This document shows positions 1 to 10,382 of a DNA stretch of 26,652 nt, piece by piece. The notes beneath the pieces were generated by a model. It searched no databases. It saw only the letters and a program-made list of their open reading frames with translations, and was not told where the DNA came from. A program made the position numbers and the translations under genes. Within the stretch, counting starts at the first letter, position 1; each line of letters starts with the position of its first letter. This stretch comes from Phialocephala subalpina (lineage: Eukaryota > Ascomycota > Leotiomycetes > Helotiales > Mollisiaceae), in assembly GCA_900073065.1 (NCBI GenBank), contig FJOG01000031.1, positions 358,373 to 385,024 of the forward strand, given 5' to 3'.

Positions 1-3000
1 AATTTTCCAATTTCTTTTTATTAAATATTTTTAATTCGAGGGTTTATATTAATATAACGAATTTATTTGATTTTTAATAAAGGAATAATTATAATAATAT
101 AAATAAAATTGAAATAATTAAAATCTTAGAAATTTTTATTTTATAAATTATCGTTTTTTATATTCAATTTGCATTTTTATTATAATTACGAATAATTATT
201 TAAAAAAGATTTTTTTCGTATTATTTATTAAAAAGAAAAAATATTATAATTAATATTATATTTGATTTTTATTCTTATAAAAATTATATTAATTAATTTA
301 AAAAATATTTAATAATTATAAATAATTGAAAATTTTTAATATTTATAATATTATTATTATAATTTCGTATTATAATAATTAAATTAATATAATATTTCGT
401 TTTTATATTTAAGATTTCGATTTTTATATTATAATTTTATAATCCGGAAATTATAAAATATAATTTGAAAATAATAATAATATTTTTTTTAATTAAAAAA
501 AGAAATTCATATTAATAAAATTAATTTCGATAATAATAAAAATATTAAAAATAAAAATTTTTTATTTATTACGAAATTTAAATATTATAAATCAATTCCA
601 ATTTAAAAGAATTAAAATATAAATCCAATAATTTTTATTATTTCCTTTATTAATATAATATTAATACTTATAAAAATTATATAATAAATATAATTTTTTA
701 TTATTAATTAAAAAATATTATAATTAAATTCGAAATCTTTAAAATATTTATAATTATTTTTATTTTCTTTTAAATTCTAAAGAATAATATTATATTTTTA
801 CGTAAAATTTTAATTAATAAAATTTATTCTTATTATTATTTCTAATAATTAATTATTATTTTATAGATTTATCCTCGAATAAATTAATATTTATATTTTT
901 GAAAAAAAAAAATTTGAAAATTTGAAATTAATTAATATTAAATTTTAAATATTTATTTTTTTATTTTATATATTATCAAAAAAATTTCTTTTATTAATAT
1001 ATATTTTATTTTATTTTTTATTTTATTATTCGTTTTTATAATTTTTATTATTGATATTATAATAATTATTTAATAAATTAATAATATTAATATTATTTCT
1101 TTGAATAATATAAAGCGATTAATTTTATTATTATAAAATTTTAATAATATTAAAAATAATATTAATATTAATTTACGAATTATATTTAAGTGTTTTTATA
1201 TTATTAATTAAATAAAATCTCGTAAATATTATATATTTCCAATATATTTATTAAAATTAAAATTTTATAATTATTTAATTATTATTCTAATAATTTAATT
1301 ATATTAATATTAATTAAATTTTAATAAGAAAATTTTTAAAAATTTATTCGATTATTATTTTAATAATAATAATTTCGATTTTATAAATCGTTTATAAAAG
1401 AATAATAATTTATAAAGAAATAATTATAAAAAAGATTAATATTTTATTTTATTATATTTATAATATTTGTAATAAAGAAATTTTTTAAATTAAAAATTAT
1501 ATATAATTATTATATTAATTTTTATTATATTCTATTGAATTATAAATTATAAATTATATATTTTATAAAAATTATTAGATTTTAAATTATAAAAGTTTTT
1601 ATAATTATATTATTTAAAGTTATTATATTTATTATATTTACGATTAAAATTTTCTTTTTATTTATAATTACGAAAATTATTTCATTATTAAAATTAAAAT
1701 TAATTTTAATTTTAATTCAAAGTAATTATAAATTTATTTATTTTTTGGATTATTATAATAATATTATTATTTATCGAATTTTTTGGTATTTTAAGAAAAT
1801 ATTAAAAAAAAAATTTATTTATAATTATAATAAAGTTTTTATATTAATTTTAAATTTAAAAGAAAATAATAATCGAAGTTTTTATAATCGTAAAATAATA
1901 AACTAAAGAATAAATTATATTTTTTATATTTTTCGAAGTAAAATATTAAATATTATCGATAAATAATTTAAATAAAATAAACAGAAAAAAGTAATTATAT
2001 TAATTAAATATTATTCGTTAAATTATAATATTTAAATATTCTTTTTTAATTTTTATATATTTTGGATTAATAATTTCAATATAATTTTTTTTCCTCTTAT
2101 ATATATAAATATCAAAAATTATTCTTTTCATTTTCTCGTAATTATAAATAATAAAATCTTTTAAATTATAATTAATTTTCTTAAAAAAAAAATTAATATT
2201 AAAAGAAAAACTTTTTATAAATTTATTATTTTCTTTTTAATTAAATTTCTAAAAATCTAATTAAATATTTCTATATAAATTTTATTTAATAAATATTTAT
2301 TTAAAGTTTATATAAGAATTTAAAATTAAATTTAAAATTCTTTTAATTTTATTCTTTGAAATTTTCTTTAAAAATAATATAAAACTTTATTTTATCATAA
2401 AATATAATATAATAATTTGATATAAAATAAATTCAATTATAATAAAAAGAAAAAACGTAATATAATATTTGATTTTTTTTTTCGTAATAATAAAATTTTT
2501 AAAATCCTTATAAATATTATTTTATTATTTTAGAAAAGTTATAATATTTTCTTTATTAAAATATGGAATTTAAAAAGTCCTAAGAAAAAGTAATTATATA
2601 TTAAGAACAAAAATATATTATATAATCGAAATTATAAGATATTTATTTCTATTATTATATAAAGAAATAATACTTTGAAATAAATTTATTTCGAAAGAAT
2701 TTTTTTAATTATTTAAAGAATTATTTAAAGAATATTAATTAATATTATAATAAAAGAATAATCGTTTAAAAATATTAAATTATATCGAAAGTAATTCGTA
2801 AAAACTAATTTATAAATTAATAATTATTTTAATAATTCGAGAGAAATTTATTTCTTTAAATAAATATTATTAAATATAATTTTAAATAAAAATAATTATT
2901 TAATCCAATAATTTTATATATTTATAAAAAGAAAAAATATTTCCTTTTATTATATTTTATTTTCTTTATATATATATTTTATATAATTTTAAATAAATTA

Positions 3001-3120
3001 TTTAATTCTTAAAAATATAAATCGAAATATATTATATATTAATATTTATATAAATCGAATTGAGATTTTAAATATATAAATTACAAAATATTATATTTTT
3101 CTAACCCTTATAAATCTTAT
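1..3120. other. RIP-degraded, gene-free AT block
   Basis: This stretch is almost only A and T and has no ORF of useful length on either strand. The few remaining C and G bases sit mostly in TCG, CGA and TTC contexts. CpA and TpG are rare while CpG is kept. That pattern fits RIP, which converts CpA to TpA in repeated DNA of ascomycetes, and it argues against simple methyl-CpG decay. No transposon domain, LTR or terminal repeat could be recognised. Composition returns to normal quite sharply around 3100-3180, just beyond the 3' end of the first minus-strand gene. It is probably the remains of old transposons, or part of a larger AT isochore or centromere-like tract; the sequence alone does not decide. 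Confidence 0.85.
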
Positions 3121-3194
3121 CCTAATATTATCGAATGACTCCCATGCCTTAGTACCTTTTTACTCTCTGTAATTTCTATGCCCAATCAAAATAT

Positions 3195-3737
3195 TTATTC
3201 CCTTTGAACCAATTTAATAATCAGCCTAAGATACCCACCAAGAATATTTAGAACCACAAAATAGCCAACGATCCCAACGGCCACACAAATCCAAGCTGGT
3301 ATAAGCGCTCCACGAATAATATCTTTAACAAACCAAACTGGGTTATAGTAGATATTCACATAAGGATTATTTCTATACCAGTACAAAATATACTAATCGA
3401 TTGGCATGCAAATCTCCGGAAGTACAAATCGACGTAGTATAAAAATAGGGAGCTCAAAGATCACATATCGTAGGATTCGATGTAACAACCAATCGTATTT
3501 CGGAAAGTGATTCTTGGTGTAGGTGAACTCTTTGTTATACGGGTTGATAAGATGAACATAATCGCTGATGTAGTGGAAAGATTGTCCTAGGAGAGGTGCA
3601 TTCGCTATGATTGTCCCTGACTTGAATCTTTGAAGAATCTTTCTGAGGTTAAGTCCCAGGAGTACTGTGCACAGGAATAGGACAGCGAAGACGATGAATA
3701 AGGATCGAAAAGAAGCAGATTTGGGGAAAACGTTCAT
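3195..3737 (-). pseudogene. Small two-helix membrane protein interrupted by one in-frame stop
   Basis: The frame opens with ATG at 3737 (MNVFPKSASF) and runs 114 codons to a TAG at 3393-3395. It then continues in the same frame for about 65 codons to TAA at 3195-3197. The first part has a hydrophobic helix at about residues 11-29 and a second apolar stretch near residue 95. The part after the stop has a clear membrane helix (around AWICVAVGIVGYFVVLNIL) and a basic tail. One C-to-T change from CAG would create the TAG, and the codon lies next to the RIP block, so I read this as one gene of about 180 codons broken by RIP. A 33-nt GT..AG segment spans the stop but is too short for a usual fungal intron. 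I do not recognise the family. It could also be two short real proteins, which seems less likely. Confidence 0.5.
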
Positions 3738-3984
3738 GCTGTAAAGGGACTAGCACTTGTGTATTAGTTTACAAGGAGCTGTGACGGGGTATGAAACATA
3801 CTGAAGTAGCTGTTAGTGGTAGGTATACAGTTTCAAGGTACGCCAGTGTCTTCATACGTTCCCCCTGTTGCAAAGCTATCCGAGCTTCCAGAATTCACGT
3901 AACTCCATGCATCTGTCCTGTGATTAGTAAATTATCAATAGCACGGAATTAGAGTGACTCTACTGCATTGCGCTAAGAGAATAA

Positions 3985-6181
3985 TTAGCTTTCAGTTCTC
4001 CAGCGATCTTCAACGAGATGGGGATGTCTTACGATCTCCTGGACTTGAACTCTCAATGAAATTATTTGCATTTGTAGATCTTCCAGGGCAAAAATCTCTT
4101 CTTTCAATTGTTGCGTCCAATACTCTATCCCAGACTTCTCAGACGGATGAGCATCGCGACAGAGCTTGTCCAGATGACTTTCCATCCTTCCCTGTTTGAA
4201 TCCGAGCGTTGAAGCGATTGACTCGGTCTATTCATCGCATGTCTTGACCGCCCAGCGGTATGAAGTTGATTTGGCAAACTGGTCATCATCAAAGATGCTC
4301 TCTGAATCGCAATCTTTGACCATTTTCTTCAGATCCTCATAAATGGACGCCCCGTTTATTCTTTACGTACATATGGTTGAAGTTATGCCACGGACGTATT
4401 GGGCAATTGGTGTCAGGTACTGCCTAGCTCGTTGATCGGAGACAAATTCCGTTGCACAATTGAAGACGAGCACTGCCCAGAGAGCTTGGGGGGTTTGCGA
4501 TAGACAAACCCCCTCTTCACGTGATTTGGACTCTTCAGGAGCACATAGCGTAAGCAATACTGAAGACGAAGCTTTATCGAGAAACATATCTCCGGACTTA
4601 GCTGGATCTCTGTGGTGATGAAACGGGAATATGCGGACGTGGTCAATTTGACTTTCTGTATTTTTCCATGCTTCGGTAGTACTCAGAGTTAGATAACTTA
4701 TGTGCCAGGAAAGGGTGACCCTCTTATAGCATTTTTGTCGAGACTAGAGCGTCTGTAAGCACATTTTTTATTCTTGATGGGCTCAAATAAATGATCGTGG
4801 ATATTGACTCACAGAATCTATCTCTGGAGGAGATGTCTCTTGCCAGTGGTACGGAAATTTGAGTCCGCATCGCATGCTCAGATGCTTCTCGATGAAAGAT
4901 CGAATAAAGCCGTAATCTTCGTCTTGTAGACGGAGGCAGAAGAGGTACAAAATTAGAAGCGTTAGTCGTTCAAGATAAGAGATGCGGTCCTTGACATATC
5001 TTTACCATGGGAATCAGTAATCAAGAAAGAAGCTTGGAACTGACATAATTCACAGTGGTGTGGTTAGTACTTACACAATTCGCCCTTGAGCAAGGTTTAA
5101 GGTATTTATACTGTCTGTACTCGAGGACCTATCTTCCATTTAGCGTCTCGACTTATCTTCTGTAAAGTGACTAACGGTCTGGCCCCTTTATCAGAGTTTC
5201 TCTTAAGATGTATAAGCATTAAGTACTGAAGCTTATGATAGGGATCGTCTCCCACCTTAGTAAAAAATAGATAATTGCCGATATCGCCAGCCTCTTGTAT
5301 CGAAGAAGTTGCGGTGTTAGCAGCGTTGCTAAATATCTCTTCTACTGTTGAATGGGCGATCAAAGAGGCCGGAGTGCAACTATTCAAGCCCCAAGACATG
5401 TGCACAACTTTGAGGATGGCTTTCAGTGGACCTTTGAAGAGTTTTTCGTCCCAGTTGTGAAGGAACTTGGATGTAATCAGATCACCGAGAATTTCCTCAA
5501 GAATACCCCTAAAAGTTGTGCTGGAAAGACCATATTGCAATTCGAACTCGAACCGCTCTGGAGGGGGATTTTCTTCGTTGCCTTGCGACATTTGACGGTC
5601 GTATGCCACTATAGCAGCTATCGTAGCCAACTTATGGATGGAGATCCTTTCTTCCTGAGCTTGCGACGTCTGCTCTTCAACAGTCGGGCAAACACCCGAG
5701 TCTTGAGAGACTTTTACTACTTCCCTGGCTTGCGGGCCCTGCTCTCGCTGCGTCTTGTCGAGTCCTGGTTGTTGATAACAAGGCTCCGATATTTGTAACC
5801 GCCAATTACTTATCTCATCATACTCAAGAAGAGGCGATGCCGGCAGTGAAGTATTCTTCGAAGAACCACTTTGTGCTTCAAATTCAAAAAGCCGTTAGCT
5901 TCTAGAGTATCACATGGATGACAAGAGTCAGATTATTCATACTACTTACACGTTATGTCGGCTGCATCAGGCGCGCATGGCACGAGGCTACACTCCGAAT
6001 GTCCTCTTTTTCCGGTCAGACAGTGCCGGGAATCTGTCTTGCCGTTACCTACAACCTGCAGGATACGTATATCGCTCCAAAATGCTGTTTGCTTCAATTG
6101 TTTAGTCGGATGGAGGTTGTTGTGTTCGAGGGGGAAGCGAGAAATATCTGCGGCTGAGTTGTGGTGGCGGTGCGGTGCCAC
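3985..6181 (-). pseudogene. Multi-exon gene of unknown function with two in-frame stops
   Basis: Five exons join with matching phases: about 6181-5950, 5875-5176, 5128-5075, 4999-4813 and 4743-3985. Introns have donors GTAAGT (5949), GTTAGT (5175), GTAAGT (5074) and GTGAGT (4812), with branch-like CTAAC, CTAAA, CTGAT and CTTAC. Exon 2 encodes an acidic, helix-rich segment (e.g. TFRGILEEILGDLITSKFL). Exons 3-4 read smoothly across the junction (NLAQGRIV-YVKDRISYLERL). Exon 5 reads on to TAA at 4363-4365, continues in frame for 44 codons to TAG at 4228-4230, then another 81 codons to TAA at 3985, ending in a coiled-coil-like stretch (YWTQQLKEEIFALEDLQMQI). Both internal stops are one C-to-T step from Gln. 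A weak 57-nt in-phase intron (GTCAAG..CAG) could remove the TAG. The protein could instead end at the TAA. The first exon has no certain ATG (GTG at 6181; the frame is open upstream to a TGA near 6237). No domain recognised. Confidence 0.5.
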
Positions 6182-6732
6182 GCAATCATATTCAAACGAG
6201 AACGCCTTGCAGAAAGCCTTGGCTTGTCACAGCCGATAACTTGCGAGGCTGAGGAAGCTGGACCTACGAGTAGCAGATGTCACAAAGCCGCTGCTTTCTA
6301 CACACGAATCTTGATCAGAGTTGAGATCTTAGGGTTTCCGGCCACCTGAGGTCCCGGTGATATGAGTTTTCTTGCATGGTCGTCGAGTACTTGGTCTGTT
6401 AGTAGGGAGCGGTGGTGATTGAAACGATGTTGAAGGATGAGAGGGTCTCAGCAGCTTGATTGAATGGGCTCGTAAAAGGTCGTTAATTAAATCCATATGG
6501 CAGGAAGATACAGGTGTTGAACCTGTTTGTCTTCTCCGCAGAAATGCCTCCAAGCGAGAGCCGATGTGTTTGCTTGCATTCGATCCAGAACCAATGTTCT
6601 ATGACACGTGGGACTTTGGAGAGTAGGTCGTCGAGCTTTTAATGATGAGATCAGGAGTGTTTTCGACAACTGTTGGACCAAGAATTTGATGATTCGAATG
6701 ATTGATTGTTTGAAGTAGTTAATGCTACTCAT
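6182..6732 (-). other. Possible degraded 5' exons, unresolved
   Basis: Several short minus-strand frames here have protein-like composition but do not join cleanly. One starts with ATG at 6732 (MSSINYFKQS). An overlapping frame around 6640-6485 reads DDLLSKVPRVIEHWFWIECK and ends at TAA. Another near 6400-6300 reads DQVLDDHARKLISPGPQVAG. A fourth leads into the first exon of the gene that follows, with a TGA in between. This could be the 5' end of that gene with unrecognised introns, or a frameshifted relic. The plus-strand frames of the region look less protein-like. No family was recognised. Confidence 0.25.
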
Positions 6733-6801
6733 AAAGTGCTCTCAGCACCTGGGACAATGAAAGCATAAGAATAACTCCTGGTAAAAGAGCAGCCGCCCCG
6801 C

Positions 6802-8170
6802 CTATGCAATATAAAGACTCTCCCCCCTTTGCGCAGACTCCAGCAAAGTCTCCCAGATTTGCAAATCTCCCAGTCCACGATCCGACTTAGCACTTGGAGT
6901 TGAGTAGCCCTTCAGAATAGCCTCTGCAAAGGCCACGACATCCCGCCTGACGAAAGATCCTCCTTTGAGCAACTTCTCCTCCGGTTTATATTCCCCGTCC
7001 CCGTGATCCATTGTCTTTGATTTGACAACAACTCGGCCGGGATTGACAACAACGGCACCTTCGGCGGTGTAAATCGCAATCTCGAGCTCATTCTGGAAGT
7101 CCGACCCGAGAGAAATGGTGAATGTCCCAGAACCTCCACTGTTCAGTTTCATTATGGCATGCACGGTATCTTGTGGGGGGAGCTCCTGGCGGAGAAGGGA
7201 CGTAAAAGCGGTGACATTCGTGACCCGCTCCTGGTAGGCGGAGAGGAGATAGCGGAGGATGGCGATCAGACGTAGTGCGAATCTGGTAAGGAGCTCATAT
7301 CTATACAGCATCAGTAATTGTCCGGATATGATGGGACTTTCAAAAGGTACCCACCCTTCTGACGCAACCGGCATCTGAATACCGTAGAATCTCAAGCAAA
7401 AAGATGTGATTGGGCCTCCTAGTAGAAACAGCTGTTCGAAAGCATAATGCGCGGTGTCGAAGTACATGAGGTTCTCGGACACGTTCCAGATCCTTGGTTG
7501 TGTTGCCCATTGCCGCGTATTGTACCATTGTTCCAGCTCCCTCTGGGACTTTGAACTCTGCGCAACCGGTTTCTCGCTCAGAACGTGTTTTCCTGCCTCT
7601 AGTGCCTTCTTGATGATACTCGACTGGACCGATGGATGCATCAGAACCACCACTGCCTGTATATCGTCGCGTGCGAGGAGGACATCGAGGTTGCGAGAGG
7701 GTTCTTCGTCCCAGTAGGCCCTTGGCGCGTAAACCTTCGACGATGCTGCTAGTTTGGTAGCAGATGCCTTGGAGCGCGAATAGACGGCATCCAGATAGAA
7801 GTCGCCGCGTGCAAACTCGATCGCGGGAAGATAATCTGCAGAATGTCCCATCAGCTGCTGCACTTTCAAAAGGATGGATTGATGATTTACGTCTGTGAGC
7901 ACAGCGGCCTGCGCCGATGATTGCAATAACCAGCGGCTTGCCCTTGTCCTTGCCTTCGTTGGACTTTTGGTTGGAGAGACCTAGGGCGCTCGTAGACTTC
8001 GCGATCGACTCAGTGTCCGTATCGGATTCCTTTCTGATCTCCTTGCCCTTGTTGGAACTCGTAGATTGTTTGATCGACTCGGTGTCAGACTCCAATCTGA
8101 CCTCCTTGCCTTTGTTGGACTTTGTAGAGTCTGCGACTGACTCCGCGTCGAAATACTCCGTCATCGCCAT
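6802..8170 (-). CDS. Gfo/Idh/MocA-type NAD(P)-dependent oxidoreductase with repeat-rich N-terminal extension
   Basis: Two exons (8170-7891 and 7835-6802) join across a 55-nt intron (donor GTAAAT, branch CTGAT, acceptor TGCAG), giving 437 codons. The start is ATG at 8170 (MAMTEYFDAESV); a second ATG lies two codons on. Residues 1 to about 80 are hydrophilic with repeated SNKGKE/SDTES units and look disordered. The Rossmann fold follows, with the nucleotide-binding GAGRCA loop after VIAII; the intron falls just behind it. LSEKPVA (Lys codon at 7570-7572) matches the EKP motif of the family. The C-terminal half fits the Gfo/Idh/MocA substrate domain (e.g. LGGPITSF, DVVAFAEAI, LQIWETLLESA). The family usually acts on sugars, polyols or related alcohols; the substrate here is unknown. 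The Gly/Asp/His-rich stretch expected before FALRLIAILRYLL is not visible in this frame (about 7290-7345), so a small intron or indel may lie there. Confidence 0.8.
7985..8155 (-). repeat. Imperfect tandem repeat coding for the N-terminal extension of the oxidoreductase
   Basis: On the coding (minus) strand, a unit of roughly 65-75 bp recurs about two and a half times. It encodes variants of S-T-S-N-K-G-K-E followed by R-(L/K)-E-S-D-T-E-S-I. A further partial unit (SNQKSNEGKDKGK) sits directly before the Rossmann fold. The units differ in length, so slippage or unequal exchange is likely. The encoded part is charged, Ser/Thr-rich and probably disordered. Confidence 0.65.
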
Positions 8171-8892
8171 TTCGAGGGTGTACTGATACAATGTGTATGA
8201 GTATGGTTATCTCTCCTCCTCTGTGGGATTTGGTGGTATTGTGTTCGCTCCATGTTGACGTTCGTGATTGCTTTGGCTCTGGGTGGTGGTTGTTGAAGAA
8301 GCTGGAAGTCGCGACCGAGTTGTCGTCGTCGCGCTTGCCCCACTTTTTCGCTCAACCTCCCACTTGCACCAGCCACAGTAACCTTACCGTTATCCCAGCA
8401 TCGGAGGGTCTATACAAAGAACTTGGGGTTCTATTCCAGCTGCATTCGATGGAAGGATATGATCTACTTGATTCTGAGGAATGACCCTGATTTTATGATA
8501 CTTTGCTATGTCGGTTTTTCGAATACCGCGAGCCCCTCCTCTTCACCGGAGCTGCAACACTACGACCCAATGATGATCAATACCCGGCTATTGAGAAGCA
8601 GTAATTCACAACTGTCCTCAGACTTTCTCAATTGAATTCGGTGTAATTGGTTGCAAATCGTCCAACCACAAAGCATTACGGCTGCTGCATCGGTGACCGA
8701 TTGGGGAAGCCACGTTCAAAAATTTCCTTCCAGCTCCTCATTACGTTCCTCTTCAGTCGTGCTCTAGTCATACATCTTGCTGCTTGGGTACTTTACACTT
8801 GGTCATTTTTCCTACTTGGGCTTTACTGACTCTCGGTCTGATTTCACCGAATCTTTGCTCGTAGCACAAGGCACGAGGCTGAGGGCCGTCCA
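8171..8892. promoter_or_regulatory. Shared upstream region between divergent oxidoreductase and caspase-like genes
   Basis: About 720 bp of ordinary composition separates the ATG of the minus-strand oxidoreductase (8170) from the first ATG of the plus-strand caspase-like gene (8893). Short plus-strand frames (8191-8484, 8423-8635, 8647-8829) have no recognisable protein features. No specific promoter element can be supported. By position it must contain the promoters and 5' UTRs of both genes. Confidence 0.5.
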
Positions 8893-10382
8893 ATGTCACA
8901 ACCATCATTCTATGTCCTCTCCGAAGGGCAAAGCAAGGACAACTACACTCATGATACTTCTCGAGCAGATTCTCATCACCACGATCTTGCTACTTTCTGT
9001 GAAGACGTCAATAACGTAAGGCCCAACTTTGTCATCGTAGTCATTCCGTCTAACGATATCGATGGCTAGGCTGCCAAGTTTGCAGAAATGTGCGCCCTCT
9101 CCCCACTCACCCCGGCACCCGCCAGTCGCCTGAGCCGGGTGAGCGGTGAGCGGCGCTGCTCTAAGGACGGAGGCACGTGTGTACGGTACGCTAGTTAATT
9201 GGCTAGAACTCCAACTGTTCGAGCTAGCCTTAAACTGAAACGAGCTTTCGGGTGGTACTTCGTGGCTTATTGAGGTATCGCCCATCTCCTCGGTAAAAGC
9301 AGCGTGCTCGGGTGAGCCTCGCGAGATGCGTTTACACAATTTTGTCACATTATAGTGCCAAGATTGCAAAATTGTGCGCATTTCCAAACCGTGGACGATC
9401 ACGGTACGAAACAGTCCACGTCTGCCTGATACGGTGGGAATATGATGGGCTTGGAGTACGGCAGGAGCTCAACACACTAGATGCTGTGCTACAAGACTAC
9501 GGATTCCAAACAAACATCTTCCTCATCCCGGAACAAAACTCACAATGGAATTTGACGCGAAGGACTCTCGATTTCATACAAGATTGTGATAACGAGAAGA
9601 ACTTGTTCATTCTTTATTATGCTGGACATGGGAGAATGAACAGCTCTCGACAATCCGAATGGTGCTCAAGGCAAGACTCCAACTCCCCTTTCGTCGACTG
9701 GTCCGCGATACAGGGACTATTTGGAACAGCAAAGTCAGATGTGCTCATTCTGCTGGATACTTGTGCTGCCGCGAGCTCTGCCACGAGCTCTGTCACGACA
9801 TCCCAGTATGCTGTAATGGAGACCATTGCTGCATGTGGGTTTGAGAGAAAAGCGGCGCCGCCTGGGGAGGATTCGATGACAAATGCTCTCGTTGATGTCC
9901 TTCGAGACTGGATCAACAAAACATCCTTTTCCGCCGCATCCTTACACACCGAAGTCCTCTTTCGATTAAAGCTCAAAGGGAAAAGGAAGGATCGCAATGG
10001 AGTGCTGCTAGAATGGTGTGTTACGCCTATCCACTGGATAAACGCGAAGGACTCCATGGCATCAGCGATAGAAATTTGCCGACTCAATGTATTGCCACTG
10101 CCATCGACGACGCAGCTAGACCCTCTAAACGACGATGACGCTTCCACCTTCGTTGATGCGATGGATGTAGATTCTGACAACACGAGCGCGGCCTCAATAG
10201 CATTATCCTCAGTCTCGTCTGCAAGAACTTACAAGGTACCTCGTGTCTTGATCAGCCTTCAATTGGAAGAAGACCAATCCTTGGATGCTGAACAATGTAC
10301 GAAGTGGCTGGATAAATTTCCTCTGCTGGCGAAATGGGTGAAGGTTGAAGCAGTCTTCGTGTCAGTTGCTGATCACGTGTAG
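8893..10382 (+). CDS. Caspase-fold (metacaspase-like, clan CD) cysteine peptidase-like protein
   Basis: The body is one long exon from about 9363 to 10382. It has the two caspase-fold signatures: hydrophobic strand plus catalytic His in LFILYYAGHG (His at 9627-9629), then DVLILLDTCAAAS with the catalytic Cys at 9762-9764. The 44-residue spacing is normal for the p20 unit. Fungal members are linked to regulated cell death. The long frame has no ATG before the domain, so upstream exons are needed. My model starts at ATG 8893 (MSQPSFYVLSEGQ), exon 1 to 9015, a 54-nt intron with GTAAGG donor, CTAAC branch and CTAG acceptor, exon 2 from 9070 (AAKFAEMCALS) to a GTGAGC donor at 9139, then an acceptor near 9362. 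This N-terminal part is uncertain because a repeat has scrambled it. The C-terminus (PRVLISLQLEEDQSLD..VEAVF) is typical of a fungal group that, as I recall, usually continues further, so it may be truncated. Start and 5' exons low confidence; domain call high. Confidence 0.75.
9072..9379 (+). repeat. 24-bp imperfect direct repeat bracketing a hairpin-rich insert in the caspase-like gene
   Basis: 9072-9095 and 9356-9379 are the same 24-mer with 21 identities (both begin TGCCAAG and end TGTGCGC). Read as protein they give AKFAEMCA and AKIAKLCA. Between them lies a near-perfect GC-rich inverted repeat (9106-9116 with 9134-9143). Across the second copy lies a perfect 10-bp inverted repeat (CACAATTTTG at 9335-9344, its complement at 9367-9376), which extends outward with a 4-base bulge. 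It could be a duplicated exon start, or the target duplication of a small inserted element. Confidence 0.5.

Noticed and set aside
8191..8484. 97-codon plus-strand ORF upstream of the caspase-like gene
   Set aside because: It has no recognisable domain and lies in the shared promoter region.
8905..9402. 165-codon minus-strand ORF
   Set aside because: It is antisense to the better-supported exons of the caspase-like gene and has no domain features; its length comes from the GC-rich insert.
9617..10183. 188-codon minus-strand ORF
   Set aside because: It is a shadow of the caspase domain on the other strand.
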